A program made the translations under genes and the position numbers. DNA of 64,000 bases from contig NC_052483.1 in assembly GCF_009730915.1 (NCBI RefSeq), forward strand, positions 1,612,001 to 1,676,000, in the 5' to 3' direction. This document shows positions 49,901-61,100 of this stretch, piece by piece (positions within the stretch are counted from its first letter, which is position 1; every line of letters begins with the position of its first letter). Origin of the DNA: Dioscorea cayenensis subsp. rotundata. Lineage: Eukaryota; Streptophyta; Magnoliopsida; Dioscoreales; Dioscoreaceae. The notes beneath the pieces are model-generated. The model made no database searches and had not been told where the DNA came from. It saw nothing but the letters and a program-made list of their open reading frames with translations.

Positions 49901-52052
49901 ACAGACAATGTCAAATTCTAGAATGCATATTGATGGGGCAGCCATGTCACAAAAATCACAAAGCGCTGTATGTATTGCATTTATCAGTTGCGCATCAGAT
50001 CAGAACGAAAGTAAGTGCCTTGCTATTTAAGGAAAAAAAAGTAAAGAATCTTCAAGACTAAGATGTCTTTAACATACAAGACAGTCACAAGTAGGTTGGA
50101 GAAGTTGCCTGTGTCCAATATGTAAAGATCATTATAATGAACTTGTCCGCCAGAAATATTGTTAGATTTCCCACAGCCACCAAATATGAAGAGCCGTTTG
50201 CCAACAAGGGCAGCACTGTGCCCCTCACGCGCATCTGGCCCACTAACCTGTAGATCTGCCGGTGATGGTATCCATGTATTTATTGCTGCACATATAATTG
50301 CTCAGATTTCAGGCATTTAACTTAAAAATAATAATAGTAATAAAAAAACCCTATCATGAATGATATTATCAAAAGACACAGCTAGGAATGGAGAACATAA
50401 AAGTATTAAATATACACTTGGTTTCATCTTTCAATAAGATAGGGGATTAAGATATCCTAGAAGAGTAGGAAGGCAGCTTTTGGCTTCCTCAAGAAAACTC
50501 ATGAGGGAACACGCAACTGCCGTAGACTTCTTTTGACATTTTATGTATTTCTAGGGCAGAGAAAACATATTGTTATCATTGCAATGGTAGACAAATATTA
50601 ACCCTTAAAGCAAATCAATTACCTCATTACTAATTTACTACACTTACTTCCAAACAAAAACGACAATATAAATCAAAATTTAGGTAGAGAACAAAAAAAT
50701 GAATAAAACCTTCTGATTATGAAGCTGAACTTACAAGTGTCCAGAATGTGTAAATCGTCCAACGGATTAGTCCCATCGGTACCCCCATAAACAAATAACC
50801 TATTGCCAACAGTGGTGCAGCTGTGACTATCCCTTGGAGACGGTGGAATTCCCTTGACCATTGGTTTGCTCCATGTCTTCTTTACTGAAAATTAAAATGA
50901 ATACATCCTTATTATAGATGAAATAAATCATTATAAGAAATTATATATGAAGAAGATATATATATATTTTTAATATGTTCACTCAATTCTTTATGCAGCA
51001 GCATCAGCATGCAAAAAAGCAAAGACCTGTAAGAAGAGGAGATACAAAAAGTCGCCACAACAATCAAACCCTCTTTCTTCACCTAAATGCCGATACACAA
51101 TTTCTTTAAATAAAAATAAGAATATGACTACGATTATGAGGCATTAATATGAGCAGGAATTAACAAATTTAGAAAGCGAACGCAAAAAAAACAAAACAAA
51201 ATAAAAAAAATAAAAATAAAAACTAAAAAATTGTTTTCTTGCATTTGGTAAAACAAAGAGAAAACACTCATAAGAAAGTAATTAAAATTCTCTTTCTCTT
51301 TATTTCTTCAGTTTATCTCCTTCCTTTCTCCTTTCTTTCATCAAGAATGTCACTGAATGTAGGGAAAACAGAGGAAAAGAAAAGAAAACATAACTTTGGC
51401 TGACTGGAGAAAATGAGATGGATAACAAAGTTTAAAAAATAAAATAAAATCTTGTTTCCCTTCCATCATTATTCTTACTTTCCTTCATTATCTCATTCCA
51501 AGCAGAGATGTTACAGTTCATTGAATTTTTTTTTTTTTTCACTAAAAGATTATATTTTTTATTGATTTATTTTTCACTTCCCATTTCTTCTATACACATC
51601 AGCATGTAAAAGAAAAACCAAAATCTATCAATTCATTCACAACCCATCGTCCAAATCGAAGACAAACGACAACCTCCGAATTGCACTTGAAGACGTCATC
51701 GAACAAAGAAATCTATAAATTCACCACTCAACTCCCAAATCCACGCCAAAATCACAAACAACACCAAACACCAATTGAAAACAACAAAAAACAATCAAAC
51801 AAAACATACAACAAAATAAAAAAATGCCATTTCCTCCTCACCAGTATCAAAGACGAAGACGTCGTTGGAATGGCACTTCTCTGGACCATAAAACCCACCG
51901 AAAACGTAGATAAGCCTCCCGTTCTTCACCGAATTGAGGGTATGTCCCCATCTCTGGCCAGGTCCCCAGATGCCGCCCGTCCTCCCCGGCGTCTTCTTCC
52001 CGTCTGGCGTCTCCCTCGCCCGCGCGTTCACGTTTACGCGCTCCCACCGCAT
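46966..52052 (-). CDS. Kelch-repeat (galactose-oxidase-type beta-propeller) protein
   Basis: Eleven minus-strand exons join in frame into 551 aa: 51842-52052, 50735-50884, 50109-50285, 49453-49605, 48939-49091, 48544-48705, 48192-48377, 47884-48028, 47635-47773, 47115-47262 and 46997-46966. Exons 1-6 are one kelch blade each, with GG followed by Tyr/Trp-type turns: YVFGGFYGPEKCHSNDVFVF, FVYGGTDGTNPLDDLHILDT, FIFGGCGKSNNISGGQ, IIVLGGEDSSDCYLSDVHIL and FVFGGFTDDRNLYDDLHVLN. They share SPRDSHSC-like boundaries, so exons track blades. A conserved plant C-terminal domain (GIKYTSKQGTAFQARITNSG) and an acidic, Asn/Ser-rich tail follow. Plant relatives are annotated only as kelch superfamily proteins; a protein-interaction scaffold is likely, the partner unknown. 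The intron after 50109 appears to use a GC donor. Confidence 0.9.
50886..51841 (-). other. First intron of the kelch gene
   Basis: An AT-rich 1-kb intron with an A/T-only stretch near 51,180-51,240 and poly-T near 51,527-51,539. No exon or repeat of interest was found. Confidence 0.6.
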
Positions 52053-52567
52053 CGGCCTCGTCGCCGTCTCCAGCGAAACCACTCGAAGATCGAGAAACAG
52101 AGATCGAGAGAGAAAGAGAGAGAGAGAGAGAGTGATGAGAAGAACTCGGCTTCCGTGATAAAGGGTGCACGTATTTTTTCTCTTATAACCCCCTAAAAAA
52201 TTCATTATTATAAAATGATCCCTGATATTTTGAAAAATTTTCCAAACTCCCCCCTAAAACCATGATGTTGTTTTTAAAAAACTCCCTGACCTGGGGATGA
52301 TTAAGCAAATCAAAAGAATTCAAGGAGCTTTCTGCAAATATAACATATTTCAGGATCTGCAGATAAGACCGGAAAATTTTGTTGCAATTCTGTTACATGA
52401 TTTCATATCTAAATGACATAAAACTTTCACTTTATTAAATCTTGAGAAACATTTCAATGGGTTTGCATTGAAAAAAAAAAATAACAAAGATGGCAAATAA
52501 CTCTAGTGAAATCATACTTGAATGCATGTAGATGTTAATGCTGGCAACATCTTCTTCAAAATGAGTT
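52053..52567. other. Kelch leader/promoter and transporter 3' UTR
   Basis: 52,101-52,132 is a GA-rich microsatellite in the kelch leader (CT-rich on the transcribed strand), a common feature of plant 5' UTRs. A leader/TSS near 52,150-52,200 is likely. The rest is the 3' UTR of the upstream-lying transporter gene, since both genes read leftward. Confidence 0.5.
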
Positions 52568-53710
52568 TCATTTTGGTTTCTCTGAAACAAGAGCTAGTTT
52601 TTCACTCTGGTTGGATTCTGATGAAGGCTGCATTTCAAGTAAATGTTGCTCTTCCTCATTGTCGACGACGTCTTGAGTTTTGGTCTCCGACACTGTTGGC
52701 TTCGGCTTAATTGTAGATTGCTGGTAAAGAACACCTCCAAACATGCATATCAACAGGCCTACAGTTCCTATCAATGTCGAATGCTTGTCCCATATGACCA
52801 AATTAATCACCACAGTCAGAAGTTTGTTTACTATCCCGAGCACGGTAAACCCAGTGGCTGATATAGCTCGTCGACAAGAGAACCCGAAGAAAGATATTGC
52901 AAGACCGAACAAGCAAGAGAGCGCCACAGGCAGAACCACACTGAAAGAGTACCAATCGGACTCGTCAGAAATCTCATGCTTTATCTTGCTCAGCTCCCCC
53001 ATTATCAGCAGCTCGAGTGGAAACAACATTAAGGCCTCCAGATTGTTGTAGAGCACCAATCCCCAAGTGTTGAGCCCGATGGTCATGACCACGTGTTTGA
53101 TGTACACGAAATCGATCGACATGCTCACAAGATACGCCGCTGCCCAGCTGTATGCTGTCACAGTGAACTGATAATCTGTGATGACATAGAGAACACTTCC
53201 ACCAAAGATGGTGCCCAGTGAAAGCCATGTGTATAGTGATGGCCATGGCTGCTTTAAGTAGAGTGTCTCTCCGATGGCTACAAATATGGGAACCGCAGAT
53301 CTGAAGACGATAAATGTATCGACATTGGCATGGAGGAGGAGCTCGCTGTTGGTGAAGAGAGAGAGGTAGAACATTATAGCAGCAGGCAAGAACTTCCACA
53401 TAGTTTTAAGATTGATGGGGTCATGGTCTAATATTTTTAATGACCCGCATAGCAAGACACCGAATGCACTTGTGAAGTATTGCAAGGCTGTAAGGGCTCC
53501 TGGGTATGGGAATTTCATTATTGCCCATTTGTTGATGATGGAAAGAAGTGATGCTGATATGCAATAACCAGCAGCCACTCCATACACTGAAGCTTGTTTT
53601 GCTAAGCTAACTAGAGTATCGCTCCAGTTTCCCTGGAGTTTCGGTACAGTTGATGCATCACTTCTGTTGCTAGAAGTTTCCTTGTTTGTGGTATCTTCAT
53701 TATTGGACAT
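52568..53710 (-). CDS. GDP-sugar transporter of the GONST3/GONST4 type (NST/TPT family)
   Basis: A single coding exon gives 380 aa from the ATG at 53,710 (MSNNEDTTNK). About ten hydrophobic helices begin at SVYGVAAGYCISASLLSIIN. Diagnostic segments are NKWAIMKFPYPGALTALQYF, YLSLFTNSELLLHANVDTFI and VFRSAVPIFVAIGETL. Others are SIDFVYIKHVVMTIGLNTWG, LVLYNNLEALMLFPLELL and GFTVLGIVNKLLTVVINLVI. The last carries the NK-L-T nucleotide-sugar motif. Arabidopsis relatives are GONST4/GFT1 (GDP-fucose) and GONST3/GGLT1 (GDP-L-galactose). Both act at the Golgi membrane, supplying wall glycosylation, and I cannot tell which is the orthologue. The hydrophilic C-tail is acidic. The start is fixed by a CAG acceptor immediately before the ATG. 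Confidence 0.9.
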   Translation of the reverse strand: MSNNEDTTNKETSSNRSDASTVPKLQGNWSDTLVSLAKQASVYGVAAGYCISASLLSIINKWAIMKFPYPGALTALQYFTSAFGVLLCGSLKILDHDPINLKTMWKFLPAAIMFYLSLFTNSELLLHANVDTFIVFRSAVPIFVAIGETLYLKQPWPSLYTWLSLGTIFGGSVLYVITDYQFTVTAYSWAAAYLVSMSIDFVYIKHVVMTIGLNTWGLVLYNNLEALMLFPLELLIMGELSKIKHEISDESDWYSFSVVLPVALSCLFGLAISFFGFSCRRAISATGFTVLGIVNKLLTVVINLVIWDKHSTLIGTVGLLICMFGGVLYQQSTIKPKPTVSETKTQDVVDNEEEQHLLEMQPSSESNQSEKLALVSEKPK

Positions 53711-55650
53711 CTGCGGCAAGGGCAACTCACATGTGTTTAAAGTTTAAACTTTCTAGAGATGATAACATGCAAATAAAATGCCTTCAAAACAAGGGGATGC
53801 TTCCACAATAATCAAGAGTTGAAAATAAATACAGCTGTCAAAGTTGAAAATGCAGACCAGAGTGGTTTTATGCCTTTATAGAATCTATTGATGCAAATAA
53901 AATGTTACCAAACAGAGAAAAATGTTGATTTTCCCCAGAAAATCAATGTTTAGGAGCTTGTATTACATCGAGTCATGAATCTATCTATAATAGATGAATG
54001 GAAATCTGAATCCTAGGAAGTAATAACAAAGGACTCTTGCTGGTATTGCTTTATTCCTTCATGAAACACCGGAATATTGATGTTACTACACCTGGTAATT
54101 TCAAAGATAAGCAGATTAAGAAGGCAGGGTCTCAACTGCCCAGTATTGGATCTAGTTTGCCTATAAAGCTTCAACTAAGTCAGAAGGAATGTTTTCTTTA
54201 GATGTTGTTATAATAAAAATAAAACATCATTCACGAGCAAAATAAGTCCTACAACAGAAAAGCATAATTGACAACAGCTAAAAAGCAAAACCCATGAAGG
54301 AGATGGTTAGAGAAAAACTAAGAACAAGTTATTACTTCAACATTGAACATTTATTATATCTACTACTTCAGACCATACCTCAATTGCCTTCTTTTAACTA
54401 ATCTTTATACTTCTGAAGTGGCCCAACAAAGGACAGACGGGCAGTTTGAATATGAGGTGGAAGCTAAACGCAGATCAATATTCATCAAACTGTGACCTCT
54501 CGTCTGACCAATTACTGGATGAGCATTCAGCGGACTCAGAGCATCTTTAAAATGAGTCCCATTTTGCAAAGTCCTCAGCCTCTACATGAAAGGAAAACCT
54601 GCAAAACCTACAGTGAGTACATATACAAAAATTGGAACTTGTAAGCACATACATACAGTGAACAAAACATGTTAACTTGAATCAGAAACTACAAAAGGAA
54701 GCTTCAAGTTACAATCTCATGCTCAACCACTTCGCCTAAAGACAAATCAGCTAAAATTGAACTTCATGCCTATTACTTAAAGCAGAAAACAAAACAAACT
54801 ACTAAAACAATGGTAATACAAAGGTTAAGAGTTAATTTTCTTGATACTGCACATTGAAACAAATCATCAAGCTAATCATTGGCAGATAGAACAATTCCCA
54901 CCAAATAATGAACTTGGAATTAACCCCAAGCCACAACTCACCATCCTTTTACATTCAAGACTAAATGAACTCAGCCTTGATGAAAGTCATGCCAAGCTAA
55001 TACTGATGATAGCAATGAAGGCATCAACTTTGCAGTTTCAAGTCACTAAACAGGTTGGTACAAACTTAAAAAAACAAGGACAAGAAACAGGCAGTGACAA
55101 AACATGCTAAGAAAAATCAGAAACCACAAGAGATATTAGGCTCAAGTTTTAAGTGCAAAAACAAATCAGCTAAAATAACACTTCAAATCACTAATTTTAT
55201 TAGCAAAGATGTAGTTTCTGATTGGTAAACAATCTTGCATCTAAGAAAAACCAAATGAAAACGAACTGGACAAAGCCTATGTCAATCTAACCCACTAAAA
55301 CTGATGATACCAATCAATGCATAAAAATTGGAGTTTTGAGTCACTAAACGGCTGAATAAACCTCGAGAAAACATGGAGACACAACCAAGCATCAAAACCT
55401 AGAATCAAATAGATCAAACTACACATCTCATTTCCCCTCAAAAGATTCAAACTTCACCACACTACAACCTGGATTAAATTTAAATATTCTACACGAATGA
55501 GAACAGAATCATAAAACAATTGAAATCGACAGCGAAGGAAACTCACCGAGACGCATTGGTGTGATCTCTGGAGCTTGCGAACAGGGATTTATGGAGAAAA
55601 ATTGGTGAAATTTTCAAATTTCTCGGGATTTGAAAGCTGAGAAAAAAAAA
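53711..55650 (-). other. Leader intron(s) and first exon of the transporter gene
   Basis: A near-perfect donor (CTCG|GTGAGT, minus strand, 55,547/55,546) ends a probable leader exon at 55,547-55,650. The acceptor is directly upstream of the ATG. A second leader exon near 54,430-54,605 is possible. The leader contains an ATG at 55,556. No other gene was recognised across this 1.9 kb. Confidence 0.5.
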
Positions 55651-56934
55651 TAAGAAAAAAAAGTGGAGTCAAAGACTTCATGAGAGGGGGATCGAGAAAT
55701 CGACACAAACGCGATAAGGTTGATCAGCTGAAATTTAACAAACAGGAAACACGAAAGCATAGTTTATATTTCTGTGGGGCCCATCGTGTATTTGAAACGT
55801 GGCTATCATTCATACGAGATTTCATTCTCCTGCTGTTTGAACCATGTAGGGTTCTGGAGAGATAAAAATAATATATATTTTTAATAATTCTTAATTTTGA
55901 GAATAAAAAAACTAATATCTATTTTTTTTAAGTGGAAATTGATAAAAAGCACTTTAAGTTTGTAAAATTCTAAAAAGCAGATTAGTTTCTGATCAAAAAC
56001 ACTCACTTTTAAAAGTCTATGTTTTTGAAGCACTAGAGCCTATGTAGCGGATGTGAGCGGAGTGAGTTTCGAAATTTTTGGACGAAAAATGCCCTTGCGT
56101 GGGGAGTCGTGGTGACTGTCATCTCGGCGATTTGAGGAGGAAGTGGGGGTTTTCAGTAGAGAATAACGCAGGAGGCAATTTATTGGGCCAGTTTAATTGC
56201 TTTTTCTCGACTCACGTCTTGACTTTTTCAGTTTCGATTTCGTCTCAAAAGTTGTCTCTACGTGAAGCCTCTGTAATTAGCATTTCAGTCGACTTTTCCC
56301 TTTCACGGTATCTCGAGAGGAGAAGTCCCCACGTGACTAGTTGGCATTTCATCGAGTTCTCTGATCTAAGGTATTGAGTATGGTTTTATGTTAAGCTGAT
56401 TACATTCTGAAAGATTTTTCGGTTTTGTTTTGTGCTCACATTTTTGTTGGAAGATATTGAAGTCTGGAGGGATTTCTCGGTTTGGGGTTTTTGTTAGATC
56501 TGCGAGGGAGATTTCTCGACTGGGGTTTTTGTTTTGTTTTTGCGTTTTCAGTATGTATCTGCTATCGAAATAGTTTTTCGATTGTTATAATTTGATGTAA
56601 TATTTATAATGTACGATTTCAGTTTCGTTTGATATAGTTGCTGATTTCTAGAATGAGGGTTGACGTTTAAGAAATGAGATGTTCTGAGTTTAACATTTGT
56701 TGTCTACTGTTTAAGTATTCTCGTCTACTGTTTTAACAAAAATGGGTCTCTGTTTAACATTTTATATCTACTGTTTAATAAGCGAGGAGTTCACAGTTTA
56801 AAACCTTATATTTCAGCTAAACTTTTTGTCGATCTGCGAGGCTTGTGATTATGGCGGTCGACCCTAGTTAATGGGCGTTGCTATTTGTGCGCGGTTGTGG
56901 AGACCTTGGTGAATTGAAGAGTTAACATGACCCC
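55651..56934. other. Transporter promoter passing into the left flank of the Mutator-like element
   Basis: 55,651-55,950 is the transporter promoter and an AT-rich stretch. From about 56,050 the style changes (more CG, many TCTCGA words, and TTTTGGACGAAAAATGCCCTT at about 56,077-56,097). This continues to the Ulp1-like relic. Several GTTTAA words lie at 56,650-56,810. The exact left end and terminal inverted repeat of the element could not be fixed because the right end is outside the window. Confidence 0.45.
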
Positions 56935-57478
56935 TCGAGCTGAGGAGTTATTCGAAGGACACCGTTTGCGGCGTTGATTTGAGGTGGAAGCCGTATACGA
57001 GAGGGCCCTTCTTGATTCTCTTTTGCGAAAGATGCGATGGTGCGCTGATAAATTCGGGATCGGGAAAGCTGCTTTGAGTTTGAGACCTCGAGATGTGGCC
57101 CTCGTTCTTGAGTACTGCGTTGCGATAGGCGACCTGCGATGGTCTTCAGAAGAAGAAAACCCGGGTCGGCGTTCGAAGGCGGTGTCTATCGAGACCTACG
57201 AGAGCAGTCGGAATCTATTCGACCTTTGTGTCGATATGGAGTTAAGCGCGGTCGGCGGCGAAAAATACCGCTGCGTGCTGCGACCACGAAACCAGCGCCA
57301 AAAACAAGGCGTCGATTGCGCGTACGTCGTGCGGTTTATCGGCGATTGCGTGGGAGGTGAGAAGTTCACGAGCTACCGCGAACGCAGGGCGTTCCCTTAC
57401 CTCGGATTACGGTATGTTACCGCGTACTCAGGAGGAGGCGGTGGCATCCATGACAAAGGGGTCGTCGTGGCGGGTTAA
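56935..57478 (+). pseudogene. Plant-mobile-domain / Ulp1 (C48) protease relic of the MULE
   Basis: An open stretch of 164 codons (56,984-57,478) joins two recognisable pieces. First comes a PMD-like part with RWCADKFGIGKAALSLRPRD and VALVLEYC. After about 60 residues comes the cysteine region of a Ulp1-type protease, QRQKQGVDCAYVVRFIGDCV then GGEKFTSYRERRAFP. In active members the Cys of GVDCG is the nucleophile and an upstream HW plus Asp complete the triad. Here the HW segment is absent and the spacing is far too short, so a large internal part is missing. GVDCA replaces GVDCG. A stop lies shortly upstream of 56,984. It is an inactive fragment. Confidence 0.6.
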
Positions 57479-58139
57479 ATTCATTTTTGAATAACATGTC
57501 TTGTATGTCGCTATCGATTTTGTTTTCAAATGTAAATCTGGACAAAATTGATTCAGTTGTTTTCGTGTTCGAAGAACGTGACTTATATATCTTAATGTAA
57601 ATTTTTGTTTGTTTTGAATTGTAAGCGGGTTAAATTCCATTCGGTTTTTATTTCATTTGTTTAATTTTACGTTGTGATTGTGTACGTTTCACTTTCATTG
57701 TTTAAATATAGTATATATCGTTTAAACATCAGTTTTAAATATTTCAAATTACGGTGTACCCGTGTAAAATAACACTTTCTCTGTTTAAATGAATGCACTT
57801 ATTGTTTAACTAAATATGGAAAGTTGCCCATCAATACACAATTCGATTCATTGTTTTTGTTTTTGAAGAACATGACTTGTATATCTCGATGTAAATTTTG
57901 TTTGTTTTCGATTGTAAGGCGGGTTAAATTTCATTCGGTTTCATTTCATTGTTTAATTTACGTTGTAGTTGTGTACATTTCCGTTTCATTGTTTAAATAT
58001 ACCATATATCGTTTAAACATCGGTTGAAAATATTTCAAATTCTGAGTGTATCCGTTTAAAAATAACAATGTCTCCGTGTAAATACATTCAATTCGTTATA
58101 AATACACAATGTTTCCACTATCGTACGTCGGTTTATTAA
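57479..58139. other. GTTTAA-rich linker between the Ulp1 and transposase relics
   Basis: About 660 bp without coding content. Nine or so TGTTTAA/CGTTTAAA words occur, and most of it consists of a tandem duplication (next entry). Similar words recur at 56,650-56,810 and 62,530-62,700. Confidence 0.7.
57550..58110. repeat. Two-copy tandem duplication, period about 295 bp
   Basis: Copy 1 starts GATTCAGTTGTTTTCGTG at 57,550 and copy 2 GATTCATTGTTTTTGTTTTT at about 57,845. Both run through AAGAAC(G/A)TGACTT, GGGTTAAATT(C/T)CATTCGG, TTTACGTTGT and ATATCGTTTAAACATC. They end in GT(A/T)TCC/ACCCGT-type words. Copies differ by scattered substitutions and short indels. Confidence 0.85.
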
Positions 58140-61100
58140 CAATGCCCTAGTCGTGACGAGTTTCATTACAAAGATCGTCGATTGTGGCCGGATCCTTGGC
58201 GGTGGTGCCCGATGTAACTCGCGGACATCAAACGCTGCGACTCGATCCTCTTTCGTCTGAAGCCGCGGTGCCTTCTAATCGCGAGCGATGTAAGCGAAGC
58301 TCACGATTTCCGTCCCGAAGGCACATCGTACCGTCGGGTATGGGAGAATATAGCTTCCTTGTATGCCGGTTGTAATTGTCGGCGGTGAAGTACCGCTCGT
58401 AATCGATGTACGTTGGTGTACATGCGTTATTCTGCGCATGAAACATGTTCTGAGGATCAGTAAACACCCTCGCCGGCGTCGAACAGAGTTCGATGGCGAG
58501 ATCAGCGAGATTCTTTGCGTTGGTCGATCAGCCGTAGCGATCGTGACCTGGCGACCAACCACGAAGATTTCGGTGCATCGCGTCCGAGCCAGCGGGCCCG
58601 CCGCGTGAGCACGCGCGCGCGACGATCAGGAGGGGACACACGCACCACTCAACCCTCGAGTCGTGCGCAGGCTCCGCGAACTCACGCTAAAACAACACGC
58701 GCCGATAATAAAGGTACCAAAAACAAAACTTTCAGCTCGAAAAATCAATAGTAAAGTGAAAGATATACAAATCACATTCTGAGTTAATAACACTGAGTGG
58801 ATCGCTGCTCATCTGATGTTGACTCGATTAGAGTAAACAAACAACGACTCGGGATACAAATTGCCCGAAACTTGCCGCCTCGCTATGACGACCAAAACCA
58901 CTAAAACACGGAAGAGGAGGGTGAGTAACCATGAGTCACTTCGATTGAATGGGTTAGCACAAATCCTAACGAGAATATCAAAAACAAATCGGGAAATTCC
59001 AATAAACACATTCTCGATAACATAAATGGCTGGGCCGTTGCATTTTGCGACATGATGAAAATACGGGATATGAAAGCTGGAATTTAAAAAAACCAAAAAC
59101 ATAAATTCTCCGCAGTATAGACACATCAACATGTATAAAACAAATGCACGGATATAATTTCCCAAAATGAGTAGAAAAACCAACTTAAACAAATAAAAAA
59201 GTCCTCGATAATCACGAACCCTCGATTACTGCGTGATACGTGTTCAAAAAGCGTTAAGATATCGAGACATGCTATGTAAAGATCATGATTCGAATATACA
59301 CGATTGCAAGAAAATAGAATTTTTCCTCAAATATTGAGATTTCATCTACGATCGAATAAACAATGGCTAAAAACACTCTCTCTAACTTTTAGCGTCGATC
59401 ACGACTAAGTTGAGGCCCGTCGAGATCTTGCACCCTTGGCGTTGTACCGATCGCGTATGTGGTGACCCGGGATCCACGATGTATCATCGATCGAGGGGCC
59501 TCGCTCCCACTTTGATGCGGACAGAATCAACACCCGAGTCCTGCGCGCCACCTCTAAAGGTCGGCCCGTTGGGACCCACTACTGCGATGAGTCGGGCCTT
59601 AGCCGCGTCGCCCATCGAAACCAACGTATAGTTTGTATGCTTGATAATCTGATCTGAATCACTCATGTCACAGAGGTCCTTAGTCGGGACAAGCGTTCGC
59701 ATATCCGAGAATAAGCGTTATTTCCACAAATCAAAGCGAAAGCATAGTAATGCATGTAAACTTTCAAAAAGTATTCCAATCGATGTGCGATACATTCAAA
59801 AACATTTACATCCAAATGCGAGAATAACACAATAATAGTCTGACTCTGAAGGCGTTGCTGAACAATAAAACCGAGTCGATATTAAGCGCATTATAATATC
59901 CACAATCTAGAAGAACATGCCGATTCGGAAATAAAAACCCACATTTGTTTTCATAACCATAAATATCAAAAGCGTGCTTTCATACATGAGTGAAAGGTTT
60001 ACAAACCATTTCTAAAAGTTGATGCCAACGATTGTAGAAAAGAAACATTAAGTTTTGAGAAATACGATAAAAGGCATCAAAAACAAGCATAACTTTTTGT
60101 TCTAGATTTAAACCTCAGAGTTACTTAGGATCATTCTAGCTTTCTCTTTCTTGACTCACTAAGTTTTTCCTCCAAATACGAAGATTAATCCCAAAGGTCT
60201 AGTCTATCACAACCTCTAAATACTTTACAAGTCATGAAAATATGTTCATCTCATCACATATATTTACACCTACCAATATACATTGATTAAATCCTACTTT
60301 CACATCGTTAGGTATTTACTTTCTGAAGCCTTTACTATTCGAGCCTCTCTTATACTCAACAATGTCTTAGATCCTTATCATAGTGCCACTACCTCAACAT
60401 TAATATTTACTTCATCTATAATAATTTCATTGTCAAAATACTCACAAGTTGACTATCTCCTCTAAGGATGTATTAAATCAAACTATTATTAAAAATTCAC
60501 GAGAATATTCGGTCTTTGCAATTCGACACTATCACGTATATAGCTCAAGCTATTCATCATCAACCTTCTAAATAAATTCCATTTAGAATAATAATCATAA
60601 TCTGTTGGCATCCGCTGGGATATATATATATATATATACATATGTATATCGATATGATCAAACTACAATTAAGCACCCTACACTATGCTCACAAGAACAA
60701 ACCTCATCAATTTGTGAGAATCCTACTACATAAGTGTAATTATGTCACCCATGGTTCTCGAGATATTACAAAGAATATATTAGCATAAATCTCAGCGACT
60801 AGCCAAAATCATATATAAGGTTCACAAGTTATTCAATTTCAATATACTAGTGTAGTATGCTATACCTTAGCATTCGAAGACTTCATCTGAGTTTCCATGT
60901 ACCATGTTTATCACATCATGCCTCAAAGCTTCGGAAATTATGCCATCGTTGGGGAATTAAATCATCCATTGAACATACATAATCAATTTTACTTACTAAC
61001 CCATAAGCTCCATGAACTTAGTGTAATAATCGATAATTTCCATTCATCCTAGCTATAGCATATATCCTCAGGTTCAATCTCAACTAACATGCAAGTACAA

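Noticed and set aside
51681-52196. Plus-strand open frame over kelch exon 1
   Set aside because: Antisense of a kelch blade plus leader; low-complexity Lys/Asn-rich start.
55680-55865. Short plus-strand frame near the transporter promoter
   Set aside because: Length is within chance and the residues show no pattern.
59410-59702. Open frames on both strands within the LTR-like block, thought at first to be transposase
   Set aside because: Residues match neither the MULE transposase nor an element protein; the block reads better as non-coding LTR-type DNA.
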